From the NCBI GenBank assembly GCA_003612395.1, contig RAYQ01000015.1, positions 62,001 through 126,000 on the forward strand: DNA of 64,000 nucleotides, written 5' to 3'. Positions 1 through 9,191 of the stretch are shown here, one piece after another. Numbering within the stretch: the stretch's first letter is position 1; every line of letters starts with the position of its first letter. Under the pieces are notes generated by a model. That model worked only from the letters and a program-made list of their open reading frames with translations, did no database searches and had not been told where the DNA came from. A program made the translations under genes and the position numbers. Source of the stretch: Parablautia intestinalis. GTDB lineage: Bacteria; Bacillota; Clostridia; Lachnospirales; Lachnospiraceae.

Positions 1-1095
1 ACCTATGTGTCTGTTAAAGATGCGGTGGAGGGAACCCATTATACCCTTAATATTGACGTGCAGTCAGGTTCTCTGGACAACAAGATCAGTGCGGACGACA
101 AGGCTGATATGAAAGACTGGCTGGTAAAGTACGGCGGAGTTGCCGAAGCTGACGTGGACATCAATGATACGGAAGGCCTGATTGAACTTTGGGGAACCCA
201 TTATGATCCTGACGCAGAACAAAAGGGAATTCTTGCTTCCAAAAAGAAATATTATGTTCGTCTGAACAACAATCTGAAAGGAATTTTGGAAGACAGTGAT
301 TTAATTATTGCAAAAGAAAACTCTGAAACAGGGGAACTGGAACAGGCAAATACCATTGCATCAAAAGAATTTGTAAACACGAAGGATGTGGCGAACAGAA
401 AAACTTTTATTTTAGGTACGGATAACTTTGGCCGTGACGTGCTTACAGAGCTTTTAGATGCAACGAAAACATCCTTAAGAGTAGGCTTGATTGCAGGTGT
501 TGTTGCAACGCTTATCGGGCTGTTTTTAGGACTTTTGTCCGGTTATCTTGGGGGGATGGTAGATAATATTATTACGTTTGTTACCAACCTGTTTACGGTT
601 ATTCCTTCCTTCATCCTTTTGATTTTGATTTCCTACTCGGTAGGTCAGGCGGCAAGAGGCGTCAATCTGGTGGCAACTATCATTGGACTGACCTCCTGGA
701 CATGGACAACGCGTTCCGTGCGGTCGCAGGTTATCTCTCTTAGAAACCGTGACCATGTAAATTTATCCAAGCTGTCCGGACACAGTATGATGCGTATTGT
801 ACTTACGGATATTCTGCCTTACATTGCCTCTTATGTAGTGATGGCATTTATCCTGCAGATATCATCAGGTATTCTTGCGGAAGCACAGCTTTCCATGTTA
901 GGTCTTGGTCCCTCAACATCAACCACCGCTACACTTGGCCTTATGATGAACTGGGCAAACCTGTATGCAGCGCCTCTTAATGGTTCCTGGTGGGCGTATT
1001 TTCCTGTTGTTATTATGATTGCCCTGATTTCGTTCTCTCTCAATTTAATGAATACGGGACTTGATCAGATCTTCAATCCACAGCTGAGAGATTAA
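1..1095 (+). CDS. Oligopeptide/dipeptide ABC transporter permease (OppC/DppC family), 5' partial
   Basis: Inner-membrane permease half of a peptide importer. The frame is open from the first base of the window, so the true start lies upstream. The motif GTDNFGRDV about 140 residues in is the hallmark that precedes the transmembrane core of OppC/DppC proteins, and several hydrophobic segments follow from about residue 158 to the end. The roughly 135 hydrophilic residues before that motif form a long, presumably extracytoplasmic, domain. The two ATPase genes of the same transporter follow 11 bp downstream and overlap each other, so this is one operon. The binding protein and second permease must lie before the window. 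The permease family is clear, but the exact substrate (oligo- or dipeptide, or nickel) cannot be read from sequence. Confidence 0.9.
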   Translation, partial: TYVSVKDAVEGTHYTLNIDVQSGSLDNKISADDKADMKDWLVKYGGVAEADVDINDTEGLIELWGTHYDPDAEQKGILASKKKYYVRLNNNLKGILEDSDLIIAKENSETGELEQANTIASKEFVNTKDVANRKTFILGTDNFGRDVLTELLDATKTSLRVGLIAGVVATLIGLFLGLLSGYLGGMVDNIITFVTNLFTVIPSFILLILISYSVGQAARGVNLVATIIGLTSWTWTTRSVRSQVISLRNRDHVNLSKLSGHSMMRIVLTDILPYIASYVVMAFILQISSGILAEAQLSMLGLGPSTSTTATLGLMMNWANLYAAPLNGSWWAYFPVVIMIALISFSLNLMNTGLDQIFNPQLRD

Positions 1096-1106
1096 GGAGG
1101 GATACC

Positions 1107-2132
1107 ATGGGAAAAGTAATGCTTGAAGTAAAAAATTTGAAAACAAAATATGTTACCCGCCTCAGGGAAGATGTATTTGCGGTTGATGGCGTTTCCTTAA
1201 AAATTGAGGAAGGCAAATCCTTAGGTGTTGCCGGCGAATCCGGCTGTGGTAAGTCTACACTGGCTCTTTCATTAATGGGATATTATTTTGCGCCCTTGCA
1301 CTATATCAGCGGTGATATTATTGTAGACGGAAACAATATTTCAGGAATGAAGCCGGATGACGTGCGCAGGAAAGTACTGGGAACAGAAATTGCCTATATT
1401 CCCCAGGCGGCCATGAATGCTCTGAACCCTACCCAGAAGATTATCCGTTTTATCGAAGATGTCATCCATGTACATGATCCTAAGATGAGCAAGAAAGATA
1501 TTTACGATTTGGCAAAGGAAAGATTTGCTATATTGGGGCTTCCTGAAGAGGTACTGCAAAAGCATGCGGTGGAGCTCTCAGGCGGTATGAAACAGCGTAC
1601 CGTTATCGCCATATCTACCATTCTTTCACCTAAGGTTTTGATTGCAGACGAACCTTCATCAGCACTGGATGTTACCAGTCAGAAGATGGTTATTAAAATG
1701 ATGAGGGATTTGATGGATAAAGGATTTATCAGAAGTATGATTTTTATTACCCATGAATTACCGCTTCTGTATAATGTAACAGATGATATTATGGTAATGT
1801 ATGCCGGACAGATTGTAGAGCGCGGTACGGCAAAAGAGATGGTGTTTGATCCACTGCATCCTTATACAAAAGGGCTGATGGGCTCTATCATCGTACCGGA
1901 GGAAGGGGTTAGAGAAAATAAACTGATAGCAATTCCGGGAACACCTCCTAACTTAAAACATCCTCCGAAAGGCTGTCGCTTTGCAGACAGATGTAAATAT
2001 GCAACGCCTACCTGTATGTCCATGGAAGTTCCTAATCTGGAGGTTCCCAGCAAAGAGAATGACGGATATAACCGGGAGTACCGCTGCCTAATGTCTGTCA
2101 GAAAGATCAGGGAGGTGTATGAGAATGAGTGA
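1107..2132 (+). CDS. oppD: Oligopeptide ABC transporter ATP-binding protein (OppD/DppD family)
   Basis: ATPase that powers peptide import, acting as a heterodimer with the next gene product. Walker [10 protein letters not shown] is near residues 43-51, the signature LSGGMKQR near 157-164 and Walker B LIADEP near 178-183. The C-terminus has the Cys-rich oligopeptide-transporter extension ([15 protein letters not shown]), which in this family can bind an iron-sulfur cluster. At 341 residues it has normal family length. An AAGGAGG ribosome site lies just before the ATG. The next ATPase gene overlaps its 3' end. Confidence 0.93.
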   Translation: MGKVMLEVKNLKTKYVTRLREDVFAVDGVSLKIEEGKSLGVAGESGCGKSTLALSLMGYYFAPLHYISGDIIVDGNNISGMKPDDVRRKVLGTEIAYIPQAAMNALNPTQKIIRFIEDVIHVHDPKMSKKDIYDLAKERFAILGLPEEVLQKHAVELSGGMKQRTVIAISTILSPKVLIADEPSSALDVTSQKMVIKMMRDLMDKGFIRSMIFITHELPLLYNVTDDIMVMYAGQIVERGTAKEMVFDPLHPYTKGLMGSIIVPEEGVRENKLIAIPGTPPNLKHPPKGCRFADRCKYATPTCMSMEVPNLEVPSKENDGYNREYRCLMSVRKIREVYENE

Positions 2133-2937
2133 TAATAGAGCGTCCTGTTTAAAAGGTAAAGGTGTTACTAAGATCTTTGGTTTTGGCGATAAAAAGACCG
2201 TAGCTGTTAACAATGTGGACTTCGATTTCCGTGAAGGTGAAATTGTGTCTATTGTTGGGGAATCAGGAAGCGGCAAAACAACTCTTTCCAAGATGCTTCT
2301 CGGTCTTATCAGTGTTACGGAAGGAGAAGTTCTCTTCCAGGGACAGCCCAGGGATATCTCTACAGGCCAGAAGAGAAGAGAGTACTGGAAGGGGATTCAG
2401 GCTATCTTCCAGGATCCGTTTTCTTCCTATAATATGTTCAATAAAATTGACTCTGTGCTTTTGGACTGCATCAACATGAGAGGGGGAAAATCCCTTCCTT
2501 ATGAAAAGAAATTTGAGATGATGCGGGAGGCCTGCAGCTTTGTAAATCTGGAATTTAAGGAACTGACAAACAAATATCCTTTTGAGCTTTCAGGCGGGCA
2601 GATGCAGAGACTTATGATTGCAAGAATTTTCCTGCTTAAACCGAAGATTTTGCTGGCAGATGAGCCTACTTCCATGATTGACGCCTGCTCCAGGGCTACC
2701 ATTCTGGATATGCTCTTAAAGCTCCGTGATGAGATCAATATGACAATCATCTTTATCACCCATGATATTGGTCTGGCATACTATATTTCCGACTCTGTGT
2801 ATATCATGGAGCATGGGAAGTTTGTAGAGCACGGGAAGGCGGAGGAGGTAATTCTGCATCCAAAGGCTGCTTATACCCAGAGACTGATCAATGACGTGCC
2901 TAAGATTTATGAGGAGTGGGATTTATCTACCGTTTAG
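2119..2937 (+). CDS. oppF: Oligopeptide ABC transporter ATP-binding protein (OppF/DppF family)
   Basis: Second ATPase of the peptide importer. Walker [10 protein letters not shown] is near residues 47-55; a signature LSGGQMQRL and a Walker B LLADEPTS follow. It overlaps the upstream ATPase gene by 14 bp, consistent with translational coupling. An in-frame ATG at 2125 is an alternative start with better spacing from the GGGAGG site near 2109. At about 270 residues it is shorter than many OppF proteins and lacks the complete Cys-rich C-terminal extension, ending soon after the conserved region that follows the H-loop. A strong terminator lies 20 bp downstream, so it is the last gene of the operon. 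Confidence 0.92.
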   Translation: MRMSDNRASCLKGKGVTKIFGFGDKKTVAVNNVDFDFREGEIVSIVGESGSGKTTLSKMLLGLISVTEGEVLFQGQPRDISTGQKRREYWKGIQAIFQDPFSSYNMFNKIDSVLLDCINMRGGKSLPYEKKFEMMREACSFVNLEFKELTNKYPFELSGGQMQRLMIARIFLLKPKILLADEPTSMIDACSRATILDMLLKLRDEINMTIIFITHDIGLAYYISDSVYIMEHGKFVEHGKAEEVILHPKAAYTQRLINDVPKIYEEWDLSTV

Positions 2938-2956
2938 GCTGTAATAATTTTATATG

Positions 2957-2994
2957 AAAAAACAGATGCCAGGCAAAGCCTGGCATCGTTTATT
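2957..2994 (+). terminator. Rho-independent terminator after the peptide transporter operon
   Basis: Perfect 10-bp inverted repeat GATGCCAGGC / GCCTGGCATC with an AAA loop (2965-2987), preceded by an A-run and followed by GTTTATT. It can work on either strand and closes the peptide transporter operon. Confidence 0.85.
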
Positions 2995-3137
2995 ATGGAA
3001 ATTTCCTACGTTGCAAGCTGATTGGCTTTGTGATAAGATAGAGTATATTATTGTGGAAAATTATGTGGTATTTTTAGAAGAGGTTGGAAATACCCGGGAA
3101 ATGGTATACCGAAGGGAAATGAGGTTATTACTGAAAT

Positions 3138-4151
3138 ATGGAGACGATGATTCAGATAAAGGATGTCACAAAGACCTTTGTAGGCAAGGACAATGCGGTG
3201 GAGGCCTTAAAGGGGATTAATCTTGAGATACACAGAGGAGAAATTTACGGTATTATCGGCATGAGCGGCGCCGGAAAATCTACTTTGGTCAGGTGTCTTA
3301 ATTTTTTGGAGAGGCCCAGCAGCGGAACGGTTCTTGTGGAAGGGAAGGATTTGTCCACATTAAGGGACAGCGAGCTCAGAAAAATGCGTACCAGGATAGC
3401 GATGATCTTTCAGCATTTCAATCTGCTGATGCAAAGGACTGTAATTGATAATGTATGTTTTCCCATGGAAATTATCAAAATGCCAAAGAAAGATGCTTTA
3501 GAAAGGGCAAGGGAGCTGCTTGATATTGTGGGACTTTCTGAGAAAGAGAAGGCATATCCGGCCCAGCTTTCCGGCGGGCAGAAACAGAGAGTGGCAATTG
3601 CAAGGGCACTTGCAACGAATCCGCAGATTCTGCTGTGTGATGAGGCCACCAGCGCACTTGACCCCACTACCACAAAGGCAATTTTAGCGCTTCTTAAAGA
3701 AATCAATGAAAAATATGGAATTACAATTGTGATTATTACCCATGAGATGACGGTGGTACAGGAAATCTGCACCCATGTGGCAATTATAGATGAGGGAAAC
3801 CTTGCCGAGACAGGAACTGTTGGGGAGGTTTTTCAAAGGCCCAGAAGCCGGGCAGCAAAGAAACTGGTATTCCAGGGGGAGAGAGAGCAGTATGAGGAGA
3901 TGAAGGGCAAACGCTGTATACGAATTGTGTTTACCAGTAATTCTTCCTTTGAGCCGGTTATTGCCAATATGGTACTGACATGCAAGGCACCGGTAAATAT
4001 TTTGCTGGCTGACACCAGAGATATCGGCGGCGTGGCACATGGGCAGATGATTCTTCAATTGCCCGAGGATAATGTGGCAGCGGAGAAGATGATACAGTAC
4101 TTAAGAGACAGAAAGCTGGAAGTGGAGGAGCTTAACAATTATGTGGGATAA
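3138..4151 (+). CDS. metN: Methionine import ATP-binding protein MetN
   Basis: ATPase of the methionine/methionine-sulfoxide ABC importer. Walker A GMSGAGKST, signature LSGGQKQR and Walker B LLCDEATSALD are all present. The last 75 or so residues form the NIL ligand-binding regulatory domain typical of MetN, which binds methionine and inhibits transport. At 337 residues it has standard length. The next gene, metI, overlaps its 3' end by 11 bp. An in-frame ATG at 3147 is an alternative start. No SAM riboswitch consensus was recognised in the 140 bp upstream. Confidence 0.93.
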   Translation: METMIQIKDVTKTFVGKDNAVEALKGINLEIHRGEIYGIIGMSGAGKSTLVRCLNFLERPSSGTVLVEGKDLSTLRDSELRKMRTRIAMIFQHFNLLMQRTVIDNVCFPMEIIKMPKKDALERARELLDIVGLSEKEKAYPAQLSGGQKQRVAIARALATNPQILLCDEATSALDPTTTKAILALLKEINEKYGITIVIITHEMTVVQEICTHVAIIDEGNLAETGTVGEVFQRPRSRAAKKLVFQGEREQYEEMKGKRCIRIVFTSNSSFEPVIANMVLTCKAPVNILLADTRDIGGVAHGQMILQLPEDNVAAEKMIQYLRDRKLEVEELNNYVG

Positions 4152-4806
4152 TCAGACAATTATGATGATAGTAGAGGGCACCGGTGTGACGCTGTATATG
4201 ACGCTTTTTTCCACTCTGATAGCGTATGCATTGGGACTTCCTATGGGAATTACGCTGGTAGTGACAGCACCGGGAGGGCTTAAGCCGAACAGAGTTATAT
4301 ACAAAATTTTAGATGTGGTTGTAAATATTGTGAGAAGCATTCCTTTTTTGATCCTGCTTATGCTCATTATACCTTTCACCCGGTTTATTGTGGGAAAAAG
4401 CTATGGGGCGGCGGCAACGGTGGTGCCTTTATCTATCGCAGCGGCGCCTTTTGTAGCCAGGCTTGTGGAATCTTCCCTTCTTGAGGTGGATCACGGTGTG
4501 GTTGAGGCAGCGCAGAGTATGGGTGCCGGCCTGTGGACAATCATCTGGAAGGTGCTGTTAGCTGAGGCAAGGACCTCTCTGATTGTGGGAGCAACCATTT
4601 CCCTTGGTACCATTTTAGGATATTCGGCCATGGCCGGTGTGGTAGGCGGCGGCGGACTTGGGGATATTGCAATCCGCTACGGTTATTACAGGTATCAGGC
4701 GGATATCATGATTATTACTGTGGTACTTCTCGTCCTGTTGGTGCAGGTTTTGCAGATGATTGGAACCAGGCTTTCCAAGAAGTTAGACAAAAGAATTACA
4801 GGATAA
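4141..4806 (+). CDS. metI: Methionine ABC transporter permease MetI
   Basis: Integral membrane permease of the methionine importer, 221 residues with about five hydrophobic segments. It carries the EAA-type coupling motif (EAAQSMGAGLWTIIWKVLL region near 120-140) and the conserved AMAGVVGGGGLGD stretch of MetI. It overlaps metN, and a GGAGGAG site lies upstream of its ATG. The usual third gene, metQ (binding lipoprotein), is not next to it; a glycosyltransferase gene follows after 27 bp instead. Confidence 0.93.
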   Translation: MWDNQTIMMIVEGTGVTLYMTLFSTLIAYALGLPMGITLVVTAPGGLKPNRVIYKILDVVVNIVRSIPFLILLMLIIPFTRFIVGKSYGAAATVVPLSIAAAPFVARLVESSLLEVDHGVVEAAQSMGAGLWTIIWKVLLAEARTSLIVGATISLGTILGYSAMAGVVGGGGLGDIAIRYGYYRYQADIMIITVVLLVLLVQVLQMIGTRLSKKLDKRITG

Positions 4807-4833
4807 GGAACTTTTTTTGGCATGGAGGTATAT

Positions 4834-5802
4834 ATGAAATTACTCAGCGCCATTGTGCCCTGTTATAACGAGGAAGCCAATATTGCTGATTTTTATCAGG
4901 AATTCATAAAGAATGAGCTTTTTTTCATGGAAGAAGAAATAGAGTTTGAGCTTTGGTATATTGATGACGGGTCAAAGGACGGTACTGTTTCAGAGATTAA
5001 AAAGCTCATAGAAAAGGATGGCCGTGTGCACCTTTTGTCCTTTTCCAGAAATTTTGGGAAAGAAGCGGCAATTTATGCGGGGCTGGAGAAAGCAAAGGGC
5101 GACTATGTGGTGTTTTTGGATGCGGACCTGCAGGATCCGCCCTCCCTTTTACCGGAGATGCTTGGATTTTTGGAGCAGGGTTATGATTCGGTTGCCACAA
5201 GGCGTGTGAGCCGTAAGGGGGAGCCGCCTGTCCGCTCTTTTTTTGCGAGAATGTTTTACCAGCTGATGAAGAAAATTTCTAAAACGGAGATTATGGACGG
5301 GGCAAGGGATTACCGCCTGATGAAAAGGCAGGTGGTGGATGCCATTCTCTCTATGCAGGAGTATAACAGATTCAGCAAAGGGATATTTGGCTGGGTAGGA
5401 TTTGAAACCAAATGGATTGAGTTTGAAAATGTTGAGAGAAAAAAAGGGGAGACCAAATGGTCTTTCTGGAAATTATTTCTTTACTCGATCGATGGAATTA
5501 CGGCTTTTTCCACAGCACCGTTGGCTTTTGCCGCCTTTATGGGTGTGCTGTTCTGCCTGGCAGCCTTCGTGTTTATTATTTTTATCATTGTCAGAAAAAT
5601 GTTGTTTGGCGATCCCACTTCGGGCTGGCCGTCTTTGGTGTGTATTATCTCTTTGATCAGCGGCGTGCAGCTTTTTTGCCTGGGAATTGTGGGGCAATAT
5701 CTTGCAAAAACGTATATGGAAGTAAAAAGAAGGCCAATCTATCTTATAAAGGAAGAAATAACTGCTTCAGGCAGGGAGGATTTGGATGAAAGAGCCGGAT
5801 GA
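4834..5802 (+). CDS. GT2 glycosyltransferase, polyprenyl-phosphate sugar synthase type (DPM1/GtrB-like)
   Basis: Membrane-anchored GT-A transferase of the dolichol/undecaprenyl-phosphate mannose or glucose synthase group, which moves a sugar from a nucleotide donor to polyprenyl phosphate. The N-terminal core has IVPCYNEE, IDDGSKDGT, the FSRNFGKEAA loop and the DADLQDPP metal-binding motif. Two transmembrane helices lie near the C-terminus (about 228-255 and 265-290). The start chosen at 4834 sits 5 nt after GGAGG; an ATG at 4822 lies upstream of that site. It begins the glycan cluster and may supply the lipid-linked sugar used by the GT39-like enzyme encoded at the end of the cluster (inference). 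Confidence 0.88.
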   Translation: MKLLSAIVPCYNEEANIADFYQEFIKNELFFMEEEIEFELWYIDDGSKDGTVSEIKKLIEKDGRVHLLSFSRNFGKEAAIYAGLEKAKGDYVVFLDADLQDPPSLLPEMLGFLEQGYDSVATRRVSRKGEPPVRSFFARMFYQLMKKISKTEIMDGARDYRLMKRQVVDAILSMQEYNRFSKGIFGWVGFETKWIEFENVERKKGETKWSFWKLFLYSIDGITAFSTAPLAFAAFMGVLFCLAAFVFIIFIIVRKMLFGDPTSGWPSLVCIISLISGVQLFCLGIVGQYLAKTYMEVKRRPIYLIKEEITASGREDLDERAG

Positions 5803-6625
5803 GCTGGTCAGTATTATCGTTCCGTTGTACAATGCCGGCCGGTATATAGAAGAAGCAATTGCCATGGTGCAGGCGCAGACATACGATAATTGGGAATTGA
5901 TTCTGGTAGACGACTGTTCCACAGATGACAGCCGGCTTAAGATAGAGAACTATATCAGGCATATGCAGGCTTCGCAGTCCGGGTTACTAAACGGATACGA
6001 ATCTGATGTGAAAAATGCTGTCAGGAGCAGGGAGAAAGAAGGCGGCCGGATCCGCCTGATTAAAAAGGACGCCAATGAGGGCGCAGCCAGAGCAAGAAAT
6101 ACGGGAATACAGGCAGCTAAGGGAAGGTACATTGCCTTTCTGGATGCGGATGATGTGTGGATAAAGGACAAGCTGGAAAAAGAACTGGCGTTTATGAAAA
6201 AAAAGCAGGCGGCTTTTGTGTTTACCTCCTATGAATTTGGGGATGAGCAGGCAAAGGGAACCGGAAAGGTGGTTCATGTTCCTGCAACCCTTACTTACCA
6301 TCAGGCATTGTCGCGGACGGTTATTTTTACCACAACGGTTTTGATTGATACCAATAAAACAGGCCGGGAACTGATTCGGATGCCTGTTGTAAAAAGTGAG
6401 GATACGGCAACATGGTGGAAGATTCTGCGCGGCGGCTTTACGGCTTATGGACTGGATGAGGTACTTGCTATTTACCGGAGGCCGGCCAAATCTTTATCCT
6501 CCAATAAGCTTAAGGCCATAAGGAGAATCTGGAATCTGTACCGGAAGGAAGAAAAACTGTCTTTGGGTTACAGCGCTTACAATTTGTTTTTTTGGGCGCT
6601 GCGGGCTACGCTTAGAAGGCTGTAA
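5786..6625 (+). CDS. GT2 family glycosyltransferase
   Basis: Cytoplasmic GT-A transferase predicted to add a sugar during surface polysaccharide assembly. It has the N-terminal SIIVPLYNAGRYI, the LVDDCSTDDS donor-binding motif, NEGAARARNTG and the AFLDADDVW metal motif; 279 residues. Between the nucleotide-binding motif and the metal motif is an insertion of about 30 hydrophilic residues. The start overlaps the end of the preceding transferase gene by 17 bp, with a GGGAGG ribosome site upstream. Donor and acceptor cannot be deduced. Confidence 0.87.
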   Translation: MKEPDELVSIIVPLYNAGRYIEEAIAMVQAQTYDNWELILVDDCSTDDSRLKIENYIRHMQASQSGLLNGYESDVKNAVRSREKEGGRIRLIKKDANEGAARARNTGIQAAKGRYIAFLDADDVWIKDKLEKELAFMKKKQAAFVFTSYEFGDEQAKGTGKVVHVPATLTYHQALSRTVIFTTTVLIDTNKTGRELIRMPVVKSEDTATWWKILRGGFTAYGLDEVLAIYRRPAKSLSSNKLKAIRRIWNLYRKEEKLSLGYSAYNLFFWALRATLRRL

Positions 6626-6640
6626 CTTTCAGAAAGAGAT

Positions 6641-8083
6641 ATGTCTTTGGAAATGAGGATTAAAGTGAAACGTTTGGAATCTTTGAAAAGAATCAGTGTA
6701 CTATGGATGAGCCTGGTTGGACTTTTGATTCAAACCGGTATTTACGCTTTTATCTGGTTTAAATATTACTATCCTATTATTAATAACTTTAATCGGGGGC
6801 TTAAGTTTACAAAAAACGGCCATTTGCTGACAATCGGGTTGTATTTTGTGCTGTTATTTTTCTTTATGAATACTTACGGCGGACTGAAGATTGGGTATTT
6901 GAAGTCCATGGATATTTTCCTTTCCCAATTGTTTTCGCAGCTTATTGTAAACGTATTTACATATTTTCAGCTTTCTCTGATGAACGGCTGGCTGGTCCCC
7001 GCAGACTTTTTTGTGGTGGCAACCTTCTTTCAGCTTTTGGTTGCAGGGGGATGGACCGTTATCTGCAACAGTCTTTACCGCAGGGTATTTCCGCCAAGGA
7101 AAATGCTTCTGGTACATGGAAGGAGAAGTATTGATGATATTTTAAGAAAATTTGAGTCCAGAAGGGATAAATATAAAATTGTCAAGTGTATGGATGTGAG
7201 CGAGGGGCTCATGAACCTGGAACAGGAGATCGTCAGGGGATATGGTGCAGTGGTGCTCTGGGATATTCCCACTGAGGACAGGAACCGGCTCCTTAAGTTT
7301 TGTTACAGCAGATTTATCCGGGTTTATATGATGCCCAAGATTCCGGATGTGTTGGTGAAAGGCTCTGATCAGCTGCATTTATTTGATACGCCGCTTTTTT
7401 TGGTGAGGGAGTATGCGCTTTCGGTGGAACAAAGGGCAGCAAAGCGTCTGCTTGATATTGTCTGCGCGATTATTTTACTTGCGGTTGCAGCGCCTTTTAT
7501 GGTGCTTACGGCAATTGTAATTAAATGTTATGACGGAGGACCTGTATTTTATAAACAAATCCGCTGTACCGCAGGAGGAAAAAAGTTTTATATTCTGAAA
7601 TTCAGGAGTATGAGAGTGGATGCGGAGAAAGATGGAATAGCCAGGCTGGCTTCCAAAAATGACAGTCGGATTACACCTATAGGGAAATTTATCCGTGCAG
7701 TGCGGATTGATGAGCTTCCGCAGCTGCTTAATATTTTAAAGGGTGATATGTCCTTTATTGGTCCAAGGCCTGAGCGGCCGGAGATCATTGAACAGTACGT
7801 GGAGGAGATGCCGGAGTTTTTATTTAGAATGAAGGTAAAGGCAGGACTTGCAGGCTATGCACAGGTTTATGGAAAGTATAACACCACGCCCTATGACAAG
7901 CTGAAGCTGGATTTATCTTATATAGAAAATTATTCTGTGTGGCTGGATATTAAGCTGATGCTTTTGACGCTTAAGATTCTGATAAGGCCGGAAAGCACCG
8001 AGGGGGTTGAAAGCACCCAGACTACGGCGATGAAGGCACCAAATACGGGGGAAGCCCATGAAAATGAAGATGGAAATGAATGA
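6641..8083 (+). CDS. Undecaprenyl-phosphate sugar phosphotransferase (initiating transferase of exopolysaccharide synthesis)
   Basis: Polytopic enzyme that attaches the first sugar-1-phosphate to undecaprenyl phosphate (WbaP/EpsE-like polyprenol phosphoglycosyl transferase). The N-terminal half has four to five hydrophobic segments and a cytoplasmic domain. The C-terminal catalytic domain starts near residue 265 with the KRLLDIVCAI membrane segment and has the bacterial sugar transferase signatures KFRSM, RIDELPQLLNILKGDMSFIGPRPE and LAGYAQVYGKYNT. At 480 residues it has normal length for the two-domain form. It defines this cluster as lipid-linked polysaccharide synthesis. The next gene overlaps its 3' end. 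Confidence 0.93.
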   Translation: MSLEMRIKVKRLESLKRISVLWMSLVGLLIQTGIYAFIWFKYYYPIINNFNRGLKFTKNGHLLTIGLYFVLLFFFMNTYGGLKIGYLKSMDIFLSQLFSQLIVNVFTYFQLSLMNGWLVPADFFVVATFFQLLVAGGWTVICNSLYRRVFPPRKMLLVHGRRSIDDILRKFESRRDKYKIVKCMDVSEGLMNLEQEIVRGYGAVVLWDIPTEDRNRLLKFCYSRFIRVYMMPKIPDVLVKGSDQLHLFDTPLFLVREYALSVEQRAAKRLLDIVCAIILLAVAAPFMVLTAIVIKCYDGGPVFYKQIRCTAGGKKFYILKFRSMRVDAEKDGIARLASKNDSRITPIGKFIRAVRIDELPQLLNILKGDMSFIGPRPERPEIIEQYVEEMPEFLFRMKVKAGLAGYAQVYGKYNTTPYDKLKLDLSYIENYSVWLDIKLMLLTLKILIRPESTEGVESTQTTAMKAPNTGEAHENEDGNE

Positions 8084-9191
8084 GGAATATTTAAATAGAG
8101 GAATGGATTTAAAGCGGCTCATGCTTTATCTCCAAAAAAAGATTTGGCTGGTACTTATGCTGGCGGTTTTAGGCGCATGCTGCGGAGGGATCATTTATCA
8201 GATGACCCGCTCTATGAAGATGCCGGTTGAATATAAGGCTGTCTCCAAGCTCTATATCAGTTTCGGCCATGATGAAAGCGGCGAGGTGTATCAGTATTAT
8301 AATGGTTATACGTGGAACGACCTGTTAGATGCGGATCCGATTCTGGACCTTGTGATGATGCGTCTGCCCGGCTATGAGAAAGACCAGGTAAAGGAGGCAA
8401 CTTCCGCTGAAATTTTGTCTGATATCAGGCTCCTTACCGTTACGGTGAAAGGGGAAAATGAAAAATTTGTCAGGGAAATCAGGAGTGCGGTGGAAAGCGG
8501 GCTGCGGGAGTTTGCAAGTAGCAGCAGAGAGCTGGAGCAGATTGAAGTGATTCGCTCCGGCGCCCCTGAAAGAGTATACTGGGATGACCGGACTGTGGCG
8601 GCTTGTATTACCGGGGCCGTTATTCTTGGTGTGATCGCTTTTTTGGCAGTGGGGTTTCACTATGTGTTTGATGAGTCTATATATGTACAGGGAGACGTGG
8701 AGAAAAAATACGGCGTGAAGGCGCTGGGAGTTTTAACCCGGAACCAGAAAGGGTTGCAGCCCTATGCCAGAGAGCTTAAGGCAAATATCCGCTATCTGTT
8801 AGGGGATAGGAAAACCTTTGCGGTTATAGATATGGGAAATCATGCGGACATGCGCGGCCTGGAATTAGAGCGGCTGCTCAGCAGCAGGGAGACGGATGTG
8901 TTTGGCGGTGGTCAGATGGAGGAGGACTTTAGCTGGAACATCGAAAAGAAAGAAGAGGAGCATAAAAAGAGCGAATATGAGGCGGCGGCCTTTAATGAGA
9001 ATATTATGTCTGAAGAAGAATGCCGGAAAATCAGGGAGATGGGCGGGGTGATCCTGCTACTGCCTTTCGGAACCGATACGGGACGGAAGACAGCAAGAAT
9101 TTTGACTTTTCTCCACAATCAGGACTGTAAAGTTCTGGGGATAGTGATTGCCCAGGCAGATGAAGAATTTTTAAACAGATATTATGCGTAA
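8058..9191 (+). CDS. Wzz/CpsC-like chain-length protein with a degenerate BY-kinase-like C-terminal region
   Basis: Polysaccharide co-polymerase expected to set chain length at the membrane. Residues about 17-50 hold the first transmembrane helix (IWLVLMLAVLGACCGG), followed by a Wzz-type extracytoplasmic domain and a second helix near 177-200. After it comes a cytoplasmic tail of about 160 residues that resembles the P-loop fold of bacterial tyrosine kinases: RELKANIRYLLG, then GGVILLLPFGTDTGRKTARIL and a strand with KVLGIVIAQ. No Walker A GxxxxGK(S/T) and no tyrosine cluster is visible, so the tail is probably catalytically dead. A separate CpsD kinase gene is not found nearby. The start overlaps the preceding gene by 26 bp. 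Confidence 0.75.
   Translation: MKMKMEMNEEYLNRGMDLKRLMLYLQKKIWLVLMLAVLGACCGGIIYQMTRSMKMPVEYKAVSKLYISFGHDESGEVYQYYNGYTWNDLLDADPILDLVMMRLPGYEKDQVKEATSAEILSDIRLLTVTVKGENEKFVREIRSAVESGLREFASSSRELEQIEVIRSGAPERVYWDDRTVAACITGAVILGVIAFLAVGFHYVFDESIYVQGDVEKKYGVKALGVLTRNQKGLQPYARELKANIRYLLGDRKTFAVIDMGNHADMRGLELERLLSSRETDVFGGGQMEEDFSWNIEKKEEEHKKSEYEAAAFNENIMSEEECRKIREMGGVILLLPFGTDTGRKTARILTFLHNQDCKVLGIVIAQADEEFLNRYYA

Noticed and set aside
2995-3137. Looked for a SAM riboswitch upstream of metN
   Set aside because: The conserved core of SAM-box leaders was not seen in this stretch.
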